Source of the DNA: Gigaspora rosea
Taxonomy: Eukaryota > Glomeromycota > Glomeromycetes > Diversisporales > Gigasporaceae
Assembly (NCBI GenBank): GCA_003550325.1
Contig: QKWP01000273.1
Span: forward strand, 160,160 to 224,159
Direction: 5' to 3'
DNA length: 64,000 bases
Shown here: piece after piece, positions 13,328-25,382 of the stretch
Position numbering within the stretch: the stretch's first letter is position 1
Layout: every line of letters begins with the position of its first letter
The notes under the pieces: model-generated
Databases searched by the model: none
The model's input: the letters and a program-made list of their open reading frames with translations, nothing else
What the model was told of the DNA's origin: nothing
Program-made: the position numbers and the translations under genes

Positions 13328-14507
13328 ATGCAATTCGAAGATAGTAAATCTGGTTGGTTAACAAAACTTGGTGGAAATGCTTTAAGAAAAACTTGGAAAC
13401 GTCGTTGGTTTTTATTAAGAGGAAATTCTTTATTCTATTATCGGCAAAAGGTAAATAAAAATTTTTTTTTTATAGTCAATTAATTAATAATTTATAATAT
13501 AATAATTTATACTTACATAACATACATAATATTCGTACATACATTAATAATAGGATAATCCTGAACCTGCTGGTGTAATTAACCTTTCAACTTATAATTC
13601 TGTAAGCCAAGATTCGACCGCCACTAAAAAATCTTCATATTGTATTCGTATTGAAAAAAATATTAGAGAAAATGATTCAATTAATTCAACTCTTAGTTAT
13701 AATTCACGTTCTATAAAAAAACCTACAACATTTCTCGTTTTCGCTGATACTGAATCTGAAATGTTTGAATGGATTTCTGCTCTTGAAAAACGTTTAGGTG
13801 GTCGAAATATTGTTGATATAGTTTTGGATAGATTAGAGCTTTCTGGTGGTATGCATCGTAGACAAGCTAGTTATAGTTCTTTAAGTTCTTTTTATTCTAA
13901 AAATAGTGGTTTTGGTTCATCAACTGGTTCTACTTCTGCTTCAACTTTTTCTTCACGACGTCCTTCATTGGAATCTTTAAGTTTGGATACTCCTCCTTCT
14001 ATAAATTCAAGAAAAAGTTCTATCGATTCATTTAATGGTGTTCATCATGTAAATAATATTTCAAATAGTACAAATAGTACATATAGTACATATAGTACAA
14101 ATAGTACACCTTCATCACGTTCAGAAACACCAAATTTAGTAGCAATGTTTGGATTAGGTCAACCTATTCTTCGTAAACCTGCTTCATGTTCTGGTTTACA
14201 AGATAAAAAGACAAATAATATTAATGGAGGAAGTACTCAACCTACTCATCATATTCCTCATAGTAAACTTTCACTTACTTTCAATAAAGAACCTACACGT
14301 GCACAAACTACACCATTAATAATGGTTCATGGAGAAAATACAAAAGTTACTTCATCAATTGATTCAATGTATTTTTCAAATAATCATGTAATTAAAAGTA
14401 GTCCATTAAGCAGAAAGAAGGCTACTTATTTGGATCAATCCACAGATATCACCCCATCTTCACCAATTACACCATTAGCAAATGTATTTCCTAGTCATTT
14501 GAATTAG
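13328..14507 (+). CDS. PH-domain protein, two exons
   Basis: Exon 1 is 13328-13450 and exon 2 is 13554-14507. The 103-nt intron (13451-13553) has GTAAAT and AATAATAG ends, and splicing keeps the frame, giving 358 aa. A pleckstrin-homology domain fills about residues 6-122. It begins SGWLTKLGGNALRKTWKRRW, where the basic KRRWFLLR strand is typical of lipid- or protein-binding PH folds, and ends in the C-terminal helix EMFEWISALEKRL with the near-invariant Trp (W114). The remaining ~235 residues are Ser/Thr/Asn-rich, with NSTYSTYSTNSTPSS low complexity, no membrane segment and several SP/TP sites, so probably disordered and phosphorylated. The ATG was chosen because it directly precedes the PH start. 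A PH domain suggests recruitment to membrane phosphoinositides; the exact role is unknown. No catalytic domain follows. Confidence 0.85.
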
Positions 14508-15199
14508 TAATTTTTTACACATTGTTTTATTTTTTTTTACTTTTATTTTAGTTTGGTATCAAAGGAATAACATGCTTAAAATAATAACGGACAATTTTTT
14601 GCTGTTTTTTCCCGATACTCTTTTGTTTCTCAATGATTTTTCTGTATATACAATGATCCGAAACAAGTAAAAAAAAAAAAAAAAAATCTTGTTTTCGATA
14701 ATTTCTATTTATGATAAAAAAAAAAAAATTATATATACATATATACATATAGATATACCATTTTTTTTGTTTTTTGTCCTTTTTTTTTTTTAAAGAAAAA
14801 AAAAAATTTCTTTTACCAAAAGTATGTAACACACTCTTTTACTTTATATTCATACGAGCTTTCAAAACAAGCAAGCAAACAAATCTTTTCTAAGTACTCA
14901 ATTTTAAAAGCATACTATCGACAATATATAGTGCTTGTTTGTAAGAGACTAGTTTAGTTAGCAATCCGAAGGACTTTCTTTATTATTTTTTTTTTTTTGT
15001 TTTAAAGAGAAAAAAATTATTTTTTAATTTTTATTTTTTGTTTTGACAAAAAAAAAAAAAAAAAAAAACCATAACAATAATAATAATAATAATAATAATA
15101 ATTAATAAGCAATAAAAAAAATAAAAATTACATTAAAAACATAACTACAGAACTACAGTTGGGTGTGTGTGCAATTTGATTGGCTATTGATAATTACGT
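14508..15199. other. 3' flank of the PH gene
   Basis: AT-rich with long A and T runs and an (AAT)n microsatellite at about 15079-15103. AATAAA-like signals at about 15108-15125 could end the transcript. No further gene seen. Confidence 0.4.
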
Positions 15200-15203
15200 A
15201 TCT

Positions 15204-15543
15204 GGGGTGTCTTCAATTAAAAGGGCCCATTTTTACATTTTTTTGAAAAATGAGTTTTAGTTAAATTAATATAAATTTTGACAAGATTGACTTTTTTTAA
15301 TTATAAATGAAAGTAAAATTACATAATAAAAAATCAAGATAATGTAAAAAGAAAAATTACATGAGGCTGCGTAGAGCCAACACGTCACGAGTTTACCCGA
15401 TAGTCACCTGCCGTCTTTAACCAATCAATATCGTGAAATTTGATTGATCCCGGATCAGTCCGAAAATCAAAACAAATAATTAAACTCAAATATCTCAAAA
15501 TAAAATATATGTAAAAATGGGCCCTTTTAATTGAAGACACCCC
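15204..15543. mobile_element. MITE with 35-bp perfect TIRs
   Basis: A 340-bp non-coding element. The left end GGGGTGTCTTCAATTAAAAG and onwards matches the complement of the right end over 35 bp without mismatch. It is flanked by a 4-bp direct repeat ATCT (15200-15203 and 15544-15547). No open frame. Perfect TIRs suggest recent movement. The superfamily is not assigned. Confidence 0.85.
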
Positions 15544-15547
15544 ATCT

Positions 15548-17714
15548 GATATCATACATATACCTGATATCATATACCTGATATCTGATATCAGATATCA
15601 TATACCTGATACGCACGTACGTACGTACGTGAATAAAGTATATTAAATATGTCTAATGATCTAATTTGAATAAACCCTTTTGTAGAACTTAGTGAACTCT
15701 TTGTCTTATTATTTTAAAAAAACTTTAAATGCTAATAAATGCTAATCTATAATCTTCTATAATCTTTTATAATCTTCACGTAGTAAAACACGTGCAGATT
15801 GCTAGTTTTTTGTTTTTTTAAAAAAAAAAGAACTTCGTTTACACACGAGATACTGTAAGCATATCAGCACAGGAATTCTTTTTGACAATCATTTTATTCG
15901 TTAATTAATTTAATTTCATTTGGCGCTAGAAAACTCTAGTTTAAAAGTAATAATAATAAACTAGACTAAATCAATATAATTCTAACTAGATCACCATAGT
16001 TTAAGTTAATTAGCGTTAGTATTTTTAGTATTAGAAATTTGCAATGTTACACCCGCCAGAAAATCAAATGAATGATAGGTTATAAAGATAACGATAGGCT
16101 TTTTTTTTGAAACAATCAACTTTTCAATTCATGTTACATAGTAAACATAGCAAAATAGTCTAACACATAACTGATAAGCAATTAATGTACAGTACGTAAG
16201 TAAGTAAATTGCTTATACGAATTAAATGATCCGATTTTTAAATGATCGCTTATACCTTTGATAATATTCCTTATACATTTGTACGTCTAGACCGTGCGCG
16301 TGCAATAATTTAGAACGAGTCGGTTTTTTTAAAAATATTTGGAAAGAAATATCCGATTGATTATCATTTTTATTTATGCTATGTGATAATCTTTAATTAC
16401 CGTTTTTAATTACCGTTAACGAAATTTTAAAAGATATACATACATACTTTATATGTATATACGTATGTTACTGTACGTTATTTAAACTGTTGAACTGTGC
16501 GAATGAAGTTCAGGGTTATTATTTTTGCATTTGAATATCTAATAATAGATTTACGTCAGAATAATTTTTCCAAAATGATTTAACGTTATACAGTACATTA
16601 AAAATATACATTAAAAAAATATACATATACATATATCAGATTATATAGTATATAACTTAACGTCAAATTTTTTTTTTTTTAAGCTTTAACGTACATGCGA
16701 ATGATTACATTAAACATTAATATAATTAATTATTATTGGTTAAATTATAAAACAACAAACTAACTATGACAATGAAAAAATTTTGTGTATATTTTAAGAA
16801 AAACCAATAATATTCACGATTCAATTCAAATTATCTGCTATCGGATGTATATCAAATTATATCGGAGAAACATAACGATAAGGTATTATTATGTCCGAAC
16901 TAAAATGTATTATTATTTATTAGTCAAAAAAAAAAAAATTGCATTATAATATTTTTTTGTCATATAACAAATAAAATAATAAAATGCATAATATATTCTG
17001 CCTTTTTTTAATAACATTTTAGTTTTTCTCTAACCCGAAGATCTAGATCAGATTAATATATTAAAACAGACCTTTTTTACAAAATTTTGAAAAATTATTT
17101 TATTTGATTTTTGAATAGATATCTATTCAATAAAAATGTTTGTAATAAGTAATAAGAACTAATTGTACGTGTATCCACAAAAACGCACTTGAAGTAAAAA
17201 TTTTATATGTATTGCTATTTGCAGATCATCATTTAAACCCGATTTACTTAACTCAAAAATGATTAACAAGTAATATATCCGGCGATTCGGGGATAACTAT
17301 CCGAATATCATCATTCGGTCCGAAAAATTTTTACTTTGGTAGATAAAAATATTATAATTATAATAGTGAATAAATTCACAAGAAAATAGTATCGTAATCT
17401 TGACATGTATATATTTTTAGTAAACAAATTAATTTACTGGTATTCATCACAAAATATTAATTATATCCCGAGTATGGCATTATTCGAGGCTCCTGTGATC
17501 AAAATCTTTATAACCTTTGATTCAAGTTTCATTTACCTATTTTTTTTTTTTAAGAACACTAAATAAAGTCATCATAATAATATAAACTCTTACATCATCC
17601 ATTATTATGTTGAACAAGATATACCGTAATAACGTTTATAAGTCCATTATTATTAGAACTGCAAATCAAGACAATTGTTTGTCTAATGCTGCTTACTCAA
17701 TTTATTTAATATAC
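15548..17714. other. AT-rich spacer
   Basis: At 15544-15610 the motif CTGATATC/ATATACCTGATATC is repeated, followed by a (ACGT)n stretch. Further GTAC-rich motifs lie at 16187-16205. No gene was recognised in the remaining sequence. Confidence 0.5.
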
Positions 17715-17973
17715 CGTATTTTCGCGAAATTAACGCCCACCTGCGCGATATTTTGAATATATGCGCGTTATTTAGAATACGCGCATGGGCATTATTTTTG
17801 AATCAAAGAAAAATTTTCTTAAAACCTGTCTACTATATCAAATTATTTGTTAAAATTCTAATGTGAGGTGCGCATCATTTTTTGGGACGCACATGGGCGT
17901 TATCTGACAACCATATATCTATTTTTAGATGACATGATTTTCACGCCCATGCCCGTTATTTCGCGAAAATGCG
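17715..17973. mobile_element. MITE with CGCATTTTCGCGAAAT ends
   Basis: About 259 bp. The left end CGTATTTTCGCGAAATTAAC matches the complement of the right end CGCATTTTCGCGAAATAACG with few mismatches. The subterminal motif GCGCATGGGC is repeated inside. The GC-rich ends stand out from the AT-rich flanks. Flanking direct repeats are not clear, so the exact borders are approximate. Confidence 0.7.
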
Positions 17974-18480
17974 TTAATTTATACGTAATAAAGATTTCTT
18001 ATCAGCCAACAGATTTTGTTTGAAAGTGTAAAGAAAAAAAATTTTGAAAATTTAAATTGGATTTTCAATAATAAAAGTATCTTTATAAAAAAAAAATACG
18101 TAAATTTGTAAACATATCAGATATGAAATTACACAAAAAACTTGATGTTCAGATTACCAAAACTAACAAATTGTATGGCAATTAATTGATTTATATTTGT
18201 CTAATAACGGTAACAATGAAATTTGCATTATCTAAATAATCAATATTAAATTCGCAGAATAATCATTGGTCAATTTTTATAATCCATGAATGTTAATACA
18301 TATCAGATATAGTTCTGTCAAGAATGCGTAAATTTAAATATGGAAAACAACCCGATTGGTTGAACTTATCATGTGCCTCTTAACTACTAAATACTATTAA
18401 ATACTATCATAAATTTTAAAATGTTATATAATGCATTTTTTATATAAAAAGTATATAATTCCGGATTTAAATATAATATA

Positions 18481-18625
18481 GTTGACACTTTCTATTTGGC
18501 ATTGGAGAGTGATAAATTATTTTATGACAAATAAGAATTAGATAATAAAATAATATATTAGCTAATTCTTATTTGTCATTTCCCGTGATTTATCACGCCC
18601 CTAGTGCCAAATGGAATGTGTCAGC
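18481..18625. repeat. fold-back MITE downstream of the kinase, copy A
   Basis: A 145-bp near-palindrome. GTTGACACTTTCTATTTGGC pairs with the complement of the right end GCTGACACATTCCATTTGGC, and the inner arms GACAAATAAGAATTAG pair exactly. The same unit stands at the same place in B (51412-51558) and C (55100-55251), so it was there before the locus multiplied. It lies about 230 bp beyond the kinase stop. Confidence 0.85.
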
Positions 18626-18854
18626 TTCATTAGATTTAATCCGTAATTCTTTTATCCAGCAAAAACATTAATCTTTGTATCATAAAATATGTATATTAAA
18701 TAAAAATTTAAAATAATTTTGTATACATACAATATACAGTATAACGTAAAAAATAAGACAAAATAAATATGAATCATCATTTTCATAAAGCAAGATAAAA
18801 GAAAATAAATTATTAATCATATCAATGATCTCGACAGACTTAATCCTTGGATGA

Positions 18855-20363
18855 TCATTTCTCGGTGATCTTAGAAAGATGATATTGAGAGTTTATTTCT
18901 TGATTTAACTCTTCAGTTAACTTTTTGGTGTTGATCGATTTACTTGTGTACATATCATTTGAATGAATAGGTGATTTTAATTTTGGTTTGATCTTATCTG
19001 CTTCAAAAAATTGCTTCTTGACCTCATTATCATCATCTTGTTTCATCTCGTCAAGCCAATATCCGACTCGATGACAAATATCTGTTGCTGTTGGTCGTTT
19101 ATTTGGATCAGAGTCCATACATCTTTTGGCCAATTTTATGTAGCATTGTGGTGTTTCCTCACCAAATTCAGGTCGTTCGCCTCGATAAATTCTCAATAAA
19201 AGTTTAATACCAAAAGACTCACCATCAAACGCTTTTTTTCCCGTTGCTAACTCTGTCATAATGATACCGAGACTGTAAATATCCGCCTCTTGAGTGAATG
19301 ATTCACCTTGTAAGACTTCTGGCGCTACATACGGCATAACACCATTGATCTCACCATCTTGTTTAATATCAGATGATGATGAAAGTCCCAAATCGGTAAT
19401 GTACGCACTGTGTAAATTGTTTTGCAAAATATTACCAGAATGCAAATCTCGATGAATCAATTCTTGAGAATGAATTGCTTCAAGATCAGAAGAGATACAA
19501 TATAATATATTTAATTTATCTTTCCATACCGATTGAGATACGGTTTCGAGATTTTGACGTAATGAACCTTTTGAATATTCCAAAACAATAATGTAATCTT
19601 TAGTAGTATCGTCTCTTGATACTCCATGACAGTTTAAAAATGATGGAGTTTCATAACCTATATCGCAATAATGCTTCAATTCTTGAACGAAATTTGCTAC
19701 ATTTTTATTCGAATTGTGAATAACTTTAAGTGCAACATTTACATTGGATTCGTCATTTGTATTAAACCAAAATGCGCGAAATACAGTAGCAAATCCACCT
19801 TTTCCTATTTCTTCTATTTCTCCGAATTCATTGTAATTAATCCATGATAATTTATATTTTTCATCGTTTAAGATCTCTTTAACACCATCATCGATTTCTT
19901 CATCAGAAATTTTATTTATTTTTTTAAGATTTCTTAATTTTCGATACCAATGATTAGCCCTTTGAATATCTCTTTGTACTCCATTTCCATTCCGGTAAAA
20001 TTTACTAATATTAGCTATTCCATTAAAATCATTCATATTAGCTGCCTTTTTGTAACATTCAAACGCTTTACGTTCATCTTTTATAACTCCTATTCCCTCA
20101 GCATAACAAGAACCAAGGTTATTTATCCCTCCAGCGTTTCCCATATCAGCTGACTTTTGAAAATAACTGAATGCCTTATGTTCGTCTCGTTCAACTCCGA
20201 ATCCAAGAATATAACAGAATCCAACTTGGAACATTGCATCCGTATGGCCCATTTCAGCTGATTTTTGCATGTATTCAAATGCTTTGCGATCATCTTGTTC
20301 AACTCCGATGCCGTTCCCATATTTCTTTCCGAGTTCGAAAAGTTCAGCGGCTGTCTGACTCAT
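18855..20363 (-). CDS. Sel1-repeat tyrosine-kinase-like protein kinase (intact copy A)
   Basis: An intact 502-aa frame. The start is the ATG at 20363 (MSQTAAEL), the start shared with both paralogues; the frame is open 15 nt further but with no ATG. Four Sel1-like repeats span about residues 4-145 (A-EL--LGKKY-NG-GVE-D--KA, YFQKSADMGNAGGINNLGSC), a solenoid used for protein contacts. The kinase domain spans about 177-455: glycine loop GKGGFATVF (187-195), VALK lysine K213, HRDLHSGN (H304-N311), DLG in place of DFG (324-326) and APE (347-349). The key catalytic residues are present, so it is likely an active cytosolic Ser/Thr or dual-specificity TKL kinase. The C-tail is charged. No intron or membrane segment. 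Substrates are unknown. Confidence 0.9.
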   Translation of the reverse strand: MSQTAAELFELGKKYGNGIGVEQDDRKAFEYMQKSAEMGHTDAMFQVGFCYILGFGVERDEHKAFSYFQKSADMGNAGGINNLGSCYAEGIGVIKDERKAFECYKKAANMNDFNGIANISKFYRNGNGVQRDIQRANHWYRKLRNLKKINKISDEEIDDGVKEILNDEKYKLSWINYNEFGEIEEIGKGGFATVFRAFWFNTNDESNVNVALKVIHNSNKNVANFVQELKHYCDIGYETPSFLNCHGVSRDDTTKDYIIVLEYSKGSLRQNLETVSQSVWKDKLNILYCISSDLEAIHSQELIHRDLHSGNILQNNLHSAYITDLGLSSSSDIKQDGEINGVMPYVAPEVLQGESFTQEADIYSLGIIMTELATGKKAFDGESFGIKLLLRIYRGERPEFGEETPQCYIKLAKRCMDSDPNKRPTATDICHRVGYWLDEMKQDDDNEVKKQFFEADKIKPKLKSPIHSNDMYTSKSINTKKLTEELNQEINSQYHLSKITEK

Positions 20364-20389
20364 TTTAGTGTATATCAAAAAAATTGTCT

Positions 20390-20402
20390 TATTTTTTTAT
20401 AG
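20390..20402 (-). promoter_or_regulatory. TATA-like element before kinase A
   Basis: CTATAAAAAAATA on the minus strand, about 27 nt before the ATG. It is conserved in copy C. The leader would be very short, so this could also be simply AT-rich DNA. Confidence 0.3.
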
Positions 20403-22186
20403 TTTGCGTTTACTCTGAATCTTTAGAAAAAAAAAAAAATTAAGCTTTATTCTTTCATTAGTTTTTTTTTTAGTTTTATTTGAGCGGAACTTTTTTTTTC
20501 GTTTAATAATCCGTGAAAGTCAATAATAATCTTTAATTTATCGATATGTAAATAAATCAAGTTATAAATCAAGACGTTTAAATAATTTTTTTCTACTAAT
20601 TTTATCATTTTAATTAATACATAAATGTATCTACACATTACACAATTCCAAAATGATATTATTAGCGCTCTTTTCGAAATTTGTGCAATTTTCCAACAAC
20701 TGCAGAGTGCCGTACAAAAATTTCGGATGTGTGCCATAATCGTTTGTTATATAGATTGGGATTAGAACTGTTGTTACACTGTGTGTGAAATCGAATCTCC
20801 CGACATTTTTTGTAAGAGCATCAGGTAGGTTTAGACTGCCGTTTTGCATATTTTTCAACTCTTTCATTTTTTTTTTTTTTTGCGTAGTTTGCATGATTGC
20901 ATTTCCGGGAACTTTGAACTACACCCTAAACACTGATCCTGTTGAAGCTTGGGAATTATAAAAGGAAATGAAGGTTTCACAGATTTGGTTGCATCGTTAT
21001 CTTGATCTTGTTATTGAACCGCGCGGAAATTATTATTATTTTTTTTTTAATTTTTAGCCTCGGGAACTCGGGAACATTTTTAACTTAATGAGTATATGCG
21101 CCGTACTATGCTGCGCTCTTGATCTTGATCCACCGTTCCATTTCACTTTGCTCTGAACAATTATCGTATTTATACAAAACAAGAGATTATTTGCATAGAA
21201 ATGCGCAGGTGGTAAGCAATTTTCTGTGTATCTACTTTGTATTCTTTATATACTGCTTAATATTGTACGTTTTTTATAGAAATTATTTATAATTTAAATT
21301 TTCAAAATATTTAACTTAATAAACAATTATTAGAGAAACAAACTTGTTAAATGATCAAGGTAAGAAAAATTTGCAGCAATTAATCAGTTGTGTTGTAAAC
21401 TTTGAGAATGAAAAAAAAAAAACTAAACATAAAATCATTCATCCACACTATTTATATAGAGATTTATTCTTTTATTTACTGTTGGAAGGTTATGTTTATT
21501 TAATTGTACCCTCAATTTGTGACTCTGGATTTGCCATAGGGTTGGTAGTTTTAAACAATCGATACAGTTATACTGTAGTGTTTTTTCAAAATTTGAAGTC
21601 GGTCATCATTAAGATTTTTAATATAACAGATATGATTGATTACTATTCATTTCGTCATTAGCTCAAAGCAATCACACTTGTGCAATGTCTTAGAAAATTT
21701 TAGTGTTTACTAAACTATAAAATTTCTTCAATATTATTTTGAAAGCTACCAAAGATAAAATATTCACAGTTACTTTTAATATAAATCTTTATTTTCTATT
21801 ATCTAATCTAATTGACATTAATGATAAAGTAACTACGGTATAGTATATACTGTTTCTGCTATCTAGACTATAACTTATATTTTTCTAGCATAGTGAAAAT
21901 TTTACGCAAGAATAATCTAGTACTAGTAATTCATAATTGAATATCGCTAATGTTACGTACAGTACCTTCACTTTCGGTGTAGATTAATCTAGAAAATATG
22001 GCTCTATTTCACTTTGTAAAATTTATTGAAATGGAATATATTGATTTTTAACAGTTTATTCGTACATTTATTTTTTATTGGTTTAAATTCTAAATTTGTA
22101 TATAAACGTTTCTCTTACAATACGTTAAAATATTTAAGAATATCACGGTTATCAAAGTCATCTCATATAAAGATATTGGTTGTTAC
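20403..22186. other. upstream region of kinase A, non-coding
   Basis: Conserved in order and sequence with copies B (52307 on) and C (57000 on). A 105-codon open frame at 21344-21661 begins without an ATG and is not kept open in B or C, so it is not a gene. A conserved GAACTTTGAACTACACCCTAA block lies at about 20909-20929. Confidence 0.6.
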
Positions 22187-22919
<733 letters not shown>

Positions 22920-23436
22920 GTTGTTACAATTAAATATACTGTATATGTTGCGCAGATGTCAATTTGTCCCAAATGTCAATTGGCCAAATTATCAGCCTAA
23001 ACAGGCCGGCATTTAGCAAAATTTTTAGTAAATTGACATCTGGGCCATACGTAAATTGATTTTAGGTTCTAAAATGATTTAAATATTTAAAATTGAACAT
23101 GAAACTAAATTTTTATTATATTTTAATGGTAAATAGATGCTTTCTTGATTACATATTACGTGAAGAAAGTTTTAAAAAAAAGATCTATTTATCCATCAAC
23201 ATCGTCTCTGATAGATGTAACCTTTAGTTGCAATTTATATTTTTGAAAATAATGACAATTAAATTGACTTTGCAGTGTTGTTTTTTTTTTTGATTGAAAA
23301 TATTTCGTTTCACTCGAAAAATTGGATTGCTTGTCGTTATATTAAAATTACTTACTTTCTATCAAATGGCTTAGTTTTTTTCATAACCTTTGTCAAAATT
23401 TTTGTTAAGATCTTGTCTTGAAGATCGAGTATATTA

Positions 23437-23764
23437 AATAAAGTATTGTTTATAAGTTCTTCGGCAATATTAAATGAATTGGTGGAAAGCTCACCTAGTT
23501 ATAAGAACTTGCTTCGAATACCAGTTGTTTGTGGAATACAGCAGTATTATATACCCAACCTTTCTAAATTTATTTTGACCAACGTGTTCGCACATTGCAA
23601 TATTTAATAAAGTATTGTTTATAAGATCTTTGGCAATATTGGTGGAAAGCTCACCTAGTTATAAGAACTTGCTTCGAATACCAGTTGTTTGTGGAATAGA
23701 GCAGTATTATATACCCAAACTTTCTAAATTTATTTTGACCAACGTGTTCGCACATTGCAAAATT
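23437..23764 (+). repeat. ~165-bp tandem duplication, two units
   Basis: Unit 1 (23437-23604) and unit 2 (23605-23764) both run from TAAAGTATTGTTTATAAG to GTTCGCACATTGCAA and are almost identical, unit 2 having a small internal deletion. Copy C has a single unit (about 59400-59545), so the duplication arose in copy A. Confidence 0.8.
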
Positions 23765-24224
23765 TGGTTATAAAAAGCTTTTGACTAAACAGTTGTGTCC
23801 ATAAAATTTCCAGTCTGCTTAATTAAATAAAGCTCTTCAACAATGCTAAATAAAAGCTTTTAAAGGTATGAATAATTCAATATTTAAGCTTTGAGTTACA
23901 TAAAAGGATTGGAGTCTCTAATAACTTCAAACACTCATCATAATGTAAGGTTCCAATATTTGCCAAAGATTCGTGATTTAGAATATTGTATTTATAATTC
24001 CATATTTATTATTAAATATTTTTTATAAATAATTATTAACTGTTAATTTCATAAATTCGAAAGTTAGGTTACTATTATTTTGCTTCTTATTCATATCAAT
24101 ATGAAGTTATGTTATCATTATTGAATTTGTTATCGAAGTATAATAAGTTTAATAACAATTGCATTAAAATCGCTTATTTTCAATCGGTGGAGATTAAAAA
24201 AATAACACGTGTAACGCGTCTTTA

Positions 24225-24450
24225 GAGTTTTTTTTCTATTTTTAACAGCTTCCCTGGTGCATCGGGGGTAGTTCAGATTTGCATGAGGAGGCATCTTCCT
24301 GTGTTGCGAATACAAAGTAAAATTGTAGTTATGTTATATGCAGGAAGATGCTCTCTTCATGCAAATCCGAACCACCCTCGACGCACCAAACAAGGTTAAA
24401 AATAGAAAAAAATCTTTGCTGGGGGGGATAACACGTGTCGATCGACGCAC
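24225..24450. repeat. imperfect palindrome, copy A
   Basis: Left arm TTTTTAACAGC--CCCTGGTGCATCG and GATTTGCATGAGG pair with right arm CATGCAAATCCGAAC and CGACGCACCA, around an AT-rich centre. The same structure stands in copy C at about 59990-60180, so it predates the duplication. Confidence 0.7.
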
Positions 24451-24850
24451 ATATACCGTTAGCGTTAGCGCTTACCGAATTTATTTTTTAATTAGTGATC
24501 TCTAGCTTCCGATTTAAATCCAATTGTTAAATCCTACATTTGATTGATTAAATTTGAAAAGATAATAAAAACCAGTGCCAATTTAAATTAATAGTATTAT
24601 TTATGCATATTCTGTGACAAAGTTTGACTCCTTAAAAGACAATGTATTTGTCTTTTGTCTTAGATCATTTCTGCTTTACAAATTTGGTATATTCGGTTTT
24701 ATATTTAGATTTAATCCGAATCCGAAGGAAATCGGATTTAAATCCGAAGGCGAGTCTAGTTCCAAACTCTACTAGTGCTAGATGAATTTTATTTTATTTT
24801 ACACCCCCTTGGAACTAGGGTTGGAAAATTACGATATTACAGTATTATAG

Positions 24851-25060
24851 CAGAACAGTATGGTATAGGTGAGCAGATCCGTATAGTATAAGCCGAATTT
24901 TTAACTCTATACTATACTGATCTGTGAAATACCTATACTATACCGATCAGCTATAATTCCTAACCCTAATGCCAATATATATTACATTGGATCAGTATAG
25001 TATAGATTTAAAATTCGGCCTATACTATACGGATCTGCTCACCCATACTATATTGATCTG
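24851..25060. mobile_element. fold-back MITE of the GTATAGTATAG family
   Basis: About 210 bp. The left end CAGAACAGTATGGTATAGG pairs with the complement of the right end CAGATCAATATAGTATGGG. Inner blocks GTGAGCAGATCCGTATAGTA and CTATACTATACTGATC are repeated in both arms. Absent from copy C at the matching place. A second copy at 41025-41440 carries another MITE inside. Confidence 0.75.
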
Positions 25061-25382
25061 TAATTTTATGTAATTTTACGTAAGTTCGTATCATATTACA
25101 TGTAATTTGTAATTTGGGTCAAAATTTTTGTAAAGTTGGCATAAATAAATATAAATTAAAGGTCCGAACATTATAATGGATATCTATTAATGCTGATAAA
25201 ACTTTGTAATGCTAGTGCTATTTTTTTTTTTTTTTTATACAACGAGGTCTATCCTCTAACTCTTTATTAATCAATTAATAATTACATTTTGTAGTTATAA
25301 TTTTAATGAAAAAAGGTGAGGTAGGGGTAAGAGCTACTTTACTCTCAACCTAAGCTGTACTAGACAGGTCGGTCGTAGACCT

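Noticed and set aside
14548-14832. 94-codon minus frame after the PH gene
   Set aside because: Low complexity only (Phe and Lys runs from homopolymers).
18855-20378. kinase A start at 20378
   Set aside because: That codon is TTG. The ATG at 20363 matches the start of copies B and C.
20447-20894. two overlapping minus-strand frames before kinase A
   Set aside because: Lysine runs from poly-T tracts, and the frames are not conserved in copies B and C.
21344-21661. 105-codon frame upstream of kinase A
   Set aside because: It has no ATG start, and the matching regions of copies B and C are not open.
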